A stretch of DNA of 64,000 nt from Rhodeus uyekii. Its lineage: Eukaryota; Chordata; Actinopteri; Cypriniformes; Acheilognathidae. The position numbers were made by a program, and so were the translations under genes. Position 1 is the first letter of the stretch. Every line of letters starts with the position of its first letter. The stretch is from positions 3,564,001-3,628,000 of the forward strand of contig JAWRVZ010000029.1 in assembly GCA_037043235.1 (NCBI GenBank), in the 5' to 3' direction. This document shows, piece by piece, positions 58,532-64,000 of this stretch. The notes beneath the pieces were generated by a model, which saw only the letters and a program-made list of their open reading frames with translations, did no database searches and had not been told where the DNA came from.

Positions 58532-58690
58532 GTTCCTCCAGCTCCTCTACATCGGATCACTGGCTGATCCGTTTGAATGCGGACAACCGAATTTCCAATT
58601 CAACTAGTAAGCTGTCTAATTCATCTTCAGCTCCTGAGCCCCAAACACCACACGTTCCTGTCATCCATGAGCCTGTAAATGAAGATAAAG
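58532..58690 (+). CDS. usp43: usp43 exon l, tail
   Basis: Acceptor gacccacag, donor gtctgt (weak). It encodes GSSSSSTSDHWLIRLNADNR and a Ser/Pro-rich segment ending EPVNEDK. SSSxSDHWLxRL follows the catalytic domain in USP43. It lies 14.0 kb after the previous exon. Confidence 0.9.
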
Positions 58691-59323
58691 GTCTGTATTT
58701 TATTGTTTTATGTTAATTCTTGTTTTATGTCAACTATGCCTCTTAAAACTATAATTTATGGAAGTCATATGTAACCTGCTCCCATTTTTTGAGTAGTTTT
58801 AACTTGAAAAATGTAAAATTAAAGTCTCTGGCTTTCTAATAATAGTTAGCTTTTTTTTTTTTTTTTACATGTAGTCAAGTAATATTTATTTATATAGTGC
58901 TTAATATAATTTCAATTACATGATAGCGGTTTTAATTTGTATTGATTCAAATTGAATTAAATTATTTTACATTTATTCACATATACATTAAACAATCACT
59001 AACAGGTTAAAGAAAACTGGTAACACATTACAATAAGGTCCCACTTGTTTCATGAACTAGCAATACAAAATACAAAAATCAATTATTACTCTGTTCATGA
59101 TAATTTAAACATTTAATAATGCATTATTAAAAATCTTGTAAAAAAAAAATCAATTTGTGCAATTTTAAGCTAAGACTTTGTTTCATCAAAAATAGCATAC
59201 AGTAAAATAAACAAAAAGACATATTCTGCATATCACATTACTCCACAAACAGTTTATTGCTATTTCGGAGCACTTGTGTCAAATATAACTTACTAAACCT
59301 CCATTTTTTATTTATTTTTTAAG
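58691..59323. other. usp43: last intron of usp43
   Basis: 633 bp, AT-rich, with a poly-T run at 58852-58865 and tatttatttatatagtgctt near 58887, a small piece of the tcaagtcacc repeat family. Confidence 0.6.
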
Positions 59324-60351
59324 ATGTAGTTGAGTCGACGCCATTTGTACGGAGTGTCCGGGGTCATAGCATGAGTATGCGCTACCACTCAAAATCCAAG
59401 ACGGGCCCAAGCAAAGTTCTTCCACTGCGCTGGTCATTTGCTTCCAGGGACCGCAGAAAGCCCTCCAGCGTAACTCCACAATCTGGAAATGATGAGCTGG
59501 TGGAGTATCTTGAGTCCGGCCGACGGCCACGATGTACCAAGGAGCCCATAGTCAGCATCATGGCTAGTCCTTCCCAGGTCAAAGCCCAGCTTCGCGAGGA
59601 TGATTCCCTGAGTTCCCCCAGCTGTAGCAGTACTCTCAACGGTGTGGAGCAAAGTGGCTATCAAAGTCCAGATTCTCCCAAGCTACCAGAAGGCCAGAGC
59701 AGACCAGCATCGGACCTTAATGGTATCAGCTGCGATGGCTCATGGGCCAAAAGCGGCTCAACATCAACCAGGCAGGAGCACGAAAGGACTCAATCAAGCA
59801 AAGATTCGCCTACTTCACTCCCCAATGGCATTAGCAACAGTGCGTCTCTTTCCAGAGATTCTACGTTAAAACGACTTCGAAACCAGGCGGCTGCAGCTAG
59901 CAGGATTCATCCCAGCCAGACTCAGACAGCCACTGGGGAAAGCAGGAGTAAAGATGGCATCGTTCCAAAGGAGGTGGGTCATGGAAGAACCCTTTCCAGT
60001 AAGAGCTTGACCAAACTCTCTCTATCCAATGGCACTCTGAATGGGAAGACTGTTGAGGCAAAGAAAAGCGGTACTGCTCTCAAGAGTGGCAATAAAATGG
60101 TTACTAGCAGAGAAAACCAGGTTTGTTCAAGCACGGCTAATATAAAACGGGCCCACAGCTCATCCAGTATTCAGAGCAGGCTAGATATGACTTTGAAAAG
60201 GACATCGTCTCTCCAAAGAAATGGCCCATTGATACCGGTCCCCCATAAAGGACTTACAGTTGATAAATCCTCCTATGCAACACTACAGAGAGTCAGATAC
60301 AGCAGCACTTCCCTTGGCAGACAGAGACGTGTGCCCGAGTCCTGCTTCTGA
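59324..60351 (+). CDS. usp43: usp43 terminal exon
   Basis: The acceptor is an unusual T/A-rich ttttttaag; the stop is TGA at 60349-60351. It encodes 341 residues rich in Ser, Lys and Thr, with no recognised fold and probably disordered. Conserved pieces are FVRSVRGHSMSMR, KVLPLRWSFASRDR, LVEYLESGRRPR, TLKRTSSLQRNGP, and SSYATLQRVRYSSTSLGRQR before the end VPESCF. These are the USP43 tail motifs. The many Lys/Ser pairs suggest regulation by phosphorylation (inference). Confidence 0.94.
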
Positions 60352-62465
60352 CAGGTTTCACCTCCACTTGGGAAATAGTGTTTGTATATGTTTTATGCAT
60401 CTGGCAGGGTTTAAAGATTACACACTTTTGATCTTTTCCAAGACATAGTAAGCATTGTGTGCACCTTGTTTTTGCAAAATTCAAGGGAGCAGATACCCAA
60501 TGTTGTGCTGTCTAGTTACAGCTTGATTGGAATTGAGGCACGAAAAATGTTCTTTGTAATCAATTGTGAGTTGAGTCTCCCATTTGTATTACAGTTTCTG
60601 TCCAATGTAGATCCAAATGTGCATCCAAATTGTTTCCATTACAATAGGGATGCTGCCTTAAAAGATTGCCACCTATGTAGGGCGCAGGGCGAAAGGTTCA
60701 CTTGGATAAGCTCACTAAGTTTTGAAATGGAGTATGTTTTCCCTCTCAAATCTTTTTTCTCATCTCATTCAATTGTTGGTATGAACAGTACTGAACTTGC
60801 ATATCTCAAAGCCTGTTCTTAAATCTCCATTTATAACTGCAAATATGTAGCATTCCACGCTAGTTGCTGGAATAATAATCCCGATTAGCAGGAACGATAT
60901 AGTAGGATCTGCTTAAATGTAACAATTGAAGTCTTCTTTACGCTTTCATTGGAACTTTTTGGTGTATTTATACAAGTGCCTTTCTTTGCAATGATCTCAG
61001 GAGAGTGATGTTCGAAGGAATAGTTGTTTTTGTTTTTTTACTCATGAATATACATGCACACACCTCACCACAGATCAAGCAAATCCACAAACAGTACAAA
61101 CATTTGATTTCACTCCCACACAACATCCCAAATGACACTAAATGTTTCAATGTATACCTTGCTCTCTACTGAATTCACTTGTTTTCTAACAGGAATGGAC
61201 TATGCAAGCACAATCAGACATGTGACTTATCGCGCTCGTGTCTGAGTTCAATGTATTTAAGCATCAGCTGGGAATTGAGCGCTGAGTGCAAAAAGGTGCT
61301 GATGCTAAAATGTAGCAATATCCTTCAACATTTTGTAAAGAAATATTCATATTGTAAAGTGAAGATAGATGAGGAAAAAAATGGGCAGTATCTTATAACA
61401 ATATCTAACAAAGGGAATAAAAATATATATGAGAAGAAATATGAGATATATGAGAAGTTTTGATATGATGCATGTCATATCCTTACGTTTGGAAATATGG
61501 ATCAGAATAATGGTTTTCTTCTGAGTATTTTTCTCTTATTACTGCATAGTCAAAGTTTTTTTAACCAGTTGGACTTCATAGTTGAAATCACAACTTAGAC
61601 TTCAAGACACAAAAAACACTTTCAAGTTACAAACCGCCGAAGTCGCTCTTATATGTTCAAAATAGGGTGGCTAGAAATGGATGAATTTCAGCTTAAAATT
61701 CACCTAACAACTATGACCACAACTTAATTGAGTCTAATTAACAAGCAAGACATGTACTATTACTTAACTCTGTTATGCCACTTACACTTTAAATAATTCA
61801 TGAAATAATAATCCCAATGCAGTTTCCAGATCTCCGGAGTGATGTTGTGCCCTCATATCGCTAACCAATCTGAATATGATAATGCTTTATGTGAACTGTT
61901 CACCTGAAATTAGACTCCTCATGTTATTGTTAATGTGCACTAAACCTGAAGAGCCACGCTTATGTAATAGGCTACTTAAAAAGCAATGAATTATGATTAA
62001 TGTTGTTGGATGTTATGATTACTGAGGACATCTACTCTGAAAGATCATGTACTCCTGTGCTCCTGGGGGAGTTTTTAATACAATGTTTTTGTACCACACT
62101 TTTTAATTGGATGGATTATGTGTAATTAAATATATGCTGAGATGCTTGTTAGCTATAAAGATATCAAGCAAGTCATTACACAGTTTGTGCTAACACATTG
62201 CACCTAGTTTATCTTTAGACTAGTAAATTGAACACTCTGCCACAACTTTTCTAAACACGTTTTTAATGAGTTGTTTGTTTCTGTTAAAAAAAAATAGATG
62301 CATTTGCAATCAATCAATTAATCTTTCACTGCCTCTGAGATTGTTATTCCTAACCAGTCATGCAATACAATCTAAGTGTCAATACCAGTGTATGCTGTGA
62401 ATCTGATTGTTACAATAATGGCAGCTATATTGCAGATATAAATAAAACATTGTTGCCAATGTAGT
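60352..62465 (+). other. usp43: probable usp43 3' UTR
   Basis: No coding pattern or splice-linked exon is seen after the stop. Candidate polyadenylation signals AATAAA occur at 61416-61421 and 62441-62446, the latter in a plausible context (AATAAAACATTGTTG). The extent is inferred from these signals only. Confidence 0.5.
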
Positions 62466-62639
62466 GCATAAGCAGTGTTATTGTGTTTTAGATATTGCCG
62501 TTTCCTTGACTACAGTTATGCATATGATTGTCAAATTTGTGCTATTCAAATGACACAATTTAGCCATATTGTCTTCATTTAAAGGGCTATGCTTATATAT
62601 TAAAGTGAAAATCATATGAAAACATTTTAAAAACACATG

Positions 62640-64000
62640 TGTGTATGTTGCAGGCAGGGACAAAACAGGATCTAAGTGCAGCACTCATTTATTAGAAACC
62701 AAGTTTAAAAAACAAAACACTCTAGAATTTCCAAAAGCCCTGAAGGCACCAGGTGAGGATCCAGGGCTGCGCCAACCTTTCAGGGGGCTAAGGCGATTTG
62801 GCCACGCTGGGGTTGGCCATTATGTCTGATATTCGGCAGCCCCCCCCCCCCCCCCCTCATAGGCTGTAGTGGGCTCGTGACTCTGCTCTGGAGAATATTC
62901 TGAAGTGTAGCCCACACACACACAATAGCTCCGTGGCCATCACAGCCATCACCACCTTTTCTAGTGCGCATTTGGGGACTTATCTCGTTGGAGCCGGCTG
63001 GAGGACTTGTCTCATGGTAGGGATTGTCTTTAAGCATGCTGCTGTCTTGTTGAAGCAGGCTGGTGGGACTTGTTTTACTGAAGGACTTGTCTTATTGGAG
63101 CAGGATGAGGGACTTGCCTCGCTGGAGGACTTGTCTTGTTGGAGCAGGCTGGGGAACTTGTCTTGTTGGAGCAGGCTGGTGGGACTTGCCTTGCTGGAGG
63201 ACTTGTCTTGTTGGAGCAGGCTTGGGGACTTGTCTTGTTGGAGCAGGCTGGGGACTTGTCTTGTTGGAGCAGGCTTAGGGACATGTCTTGTTGGAGCAGG
63301 CTGGGGGACTTGTCTTGTTGGAGCAGGCTTGGGGACTTGTCTTGTTGGAGCAGGCTGGGGGACTTGTCTTGTTGGAGCAGGCTGGGGGACTTGTCTTGTT
63401 GAAGAAGGCTGGAGGACTTTTCTCACAGTAGGAATTGTCTTGGATCAGGCTGGTGAACTTGTCTTGTTGGAGCAGGATGAGGGACTTGCCTCGCTGGAGG
63501 ACTTGTCTTGTTGGAGCAGGCTGGGGGACTTGTCTTGTTGGAGCAGGCTGAGGGACTTGTCTTGTTGGAGCAGGCTGAGGGACTTGTCTTGTTGGAGCAG
63601 GCTGGGGGACTTGTCTTGTTGGAGCAGGCTGGGGGACTTGTCTTGTTGGAGCAGGCTGAGGGACTTGTCTTGTTGGAGCAGGCTGGGGGACTTGTCTTGT
63701 TGGAGCAGGCTGGGGGACTTGTCTTGTTGGAGCAGGCTTGGGGACTTGTCTTGTTGGAGCAGGCTGGGGGACTTGTCTTGTTGGAGCAGGCTAGTGGGAC
63801 TTGTCTCACTGGAGGACTTGTCTTGTTGGAGCAAGCTTGGGGACTTGTCTTGTTGGAGCAGGCTTGGGGACTTGTATTGTTGGAGCAGGCTTGCGGACTT
63901 GTCTTGTTGGAGCAGGCTGGGGGACTTGTCTTGTTGCAGAAGGCTGGAGGACTTTTCTCACGGTAGGAATTGTCTTGGAGCAGGCTGTGGAACTTGTCTT
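62640..64000 (-). mobile_element. retroelement-like segment containing a minisatellite
   Basis: The start, tgtgtatgttgcaggcaggg then aggatctaagtgcagcactc and atttattag, has the same layout as the antisense LTR ends at 21231 and 47614 (LTR tip, direct sequence, then reversed poly(A) signal). A C run lies at 62839-62856. The other end is beyond the window. Low to moderate support. Confidence 0.35.
62985..64000. repeat. 27-bp minisatellite, continues past window end
   Basis: The unit is cttgttggagcaggctgggg plus gacttgt (27 bp). More than 30 copies with point variants (aggctt, gagggac, gctgaggga) and periodic breaks (ctcacagtaggaattgtctt at 63423 and 63957). Because 27 is a multiple of three, long frames exist on both strands (LVLLEQAGG / CSNKTSPPA); these are not evidence of a gene. 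Confidence 0.95.

Larger units (their letters stand above)
9757..60351 (+). other. usp43: usp43-like deubiquitinase gene, 3' part (13 exons)
   Basis: Thirteen exons with GT-AG borders and matching phases join to 2784 nt in one frame (927 residues plus stop). The product is a ubiquitin-specific protease: a cysteine peptidase that removes ubiquitin from substrates. Visible in order (numbering from the first visible residue): the zinc-ribbon pair C47/C50, the divergent ubiquitin-like insert (about 75-320), the second zinc pair C373/C376, the catalytic His box GGHYTAYC (His477), the WYAYDDS box (about 490-496), then a Ser/Thr/Lys-rich tail of about 400 residues. The end, LGRQRRVPESCF, resembles the USP43 C-terminus as I recall it and not that of the paralogue USP31; other phrases such as FGPPFLMRED and NKLSTLV also fit USP43. 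The Cys box (NTCFMN type) and N-terminus are not in the window. Which teleost co-orthologue this is cannot be decided here. Introns range from 139 bp to 14.0 kb. Confidence 0.93.

Noticed and set aside
62641..62829. Short frame after the usp43 3' UTR as a new gene
   Set aside because: Overlaps retroelement-like sequence and has no recognised domain.
63508..63966. LEQAGG- or NKTSPPA-repeat proteins
   Set aside because: A 27-bp minisatellite keeps frame on both strands; no start context, domain or splice support.

Overview
This window looks like vertebrate, almost certainly teleost (probably cyprinid), nuclear DNA. The evidence is one multi-exon vertebrate gene with GT-AG introns, AT-rich introns, abundant microsatellites and minisatellites, and a dense fish-type transposon load (DIRS tyrosine-recombinase retroelements, Tc1-like transposons, small LTR elements, palindromic MITEs). 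The species call is inference; no bacterial or organellar features are seen.

The only host gene I can support is on the + strand and spans positions 9757 to 60351. Thirteen exons join in one frame (2784 nt, 927 codons plus stop) into the C-terminal part of a USP-family deubiquitinase best matching USP43 (usp43a or usp43b not resolved). The visible part carries both CPHC zinc-ribbon pairs, the catalytic His box, the Asp box, a Ser-rich tail and the USP43-like C-terminus. The exons with the catalytic Cys box were not found and should lie upstream of the window, so positions 1 to 9756 read as the inside of a long 5' intron. The 3' UTR probably runs to a polyadenylation signal near 62441.

Layout: 1-630 is an antisense DIRS remnant; 630-9756 is intron with a MITE, a hexanucleotide array and a teleost repeat; 9757-44521 holds eleven exons with introns containing a gag-only LTR element, Tc1 and pogo-like relics, several solo LTRs, a 2.3 kb 22-bp minisatellite and hairpin repeats; 44522-58531 is a 14 kb intron that houses a coding-intact DIRS element (about 48640-53797) in gene orientation, next to an older antisense DIRS gag relic, a miniature LTR element, a nested MITE pair and a Tc1 relic; 58532-60351 holds the last two exons; 62640 to the window end is a retroelement-like segment with a 27-bp minisatellite that continues out of the window.

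The most interesting material is the DIRS element: intact gag, RT/RNase H/methylase-like and tyrosine recombinase frames, a CRE palindrome plus TATA box in its left terminal repeat, a split inverted-repeat architecture, and a 16-bp palindrome kept at the same place in a second diverged DIRS copy at the window start. I found no evidence of a wholly new system.
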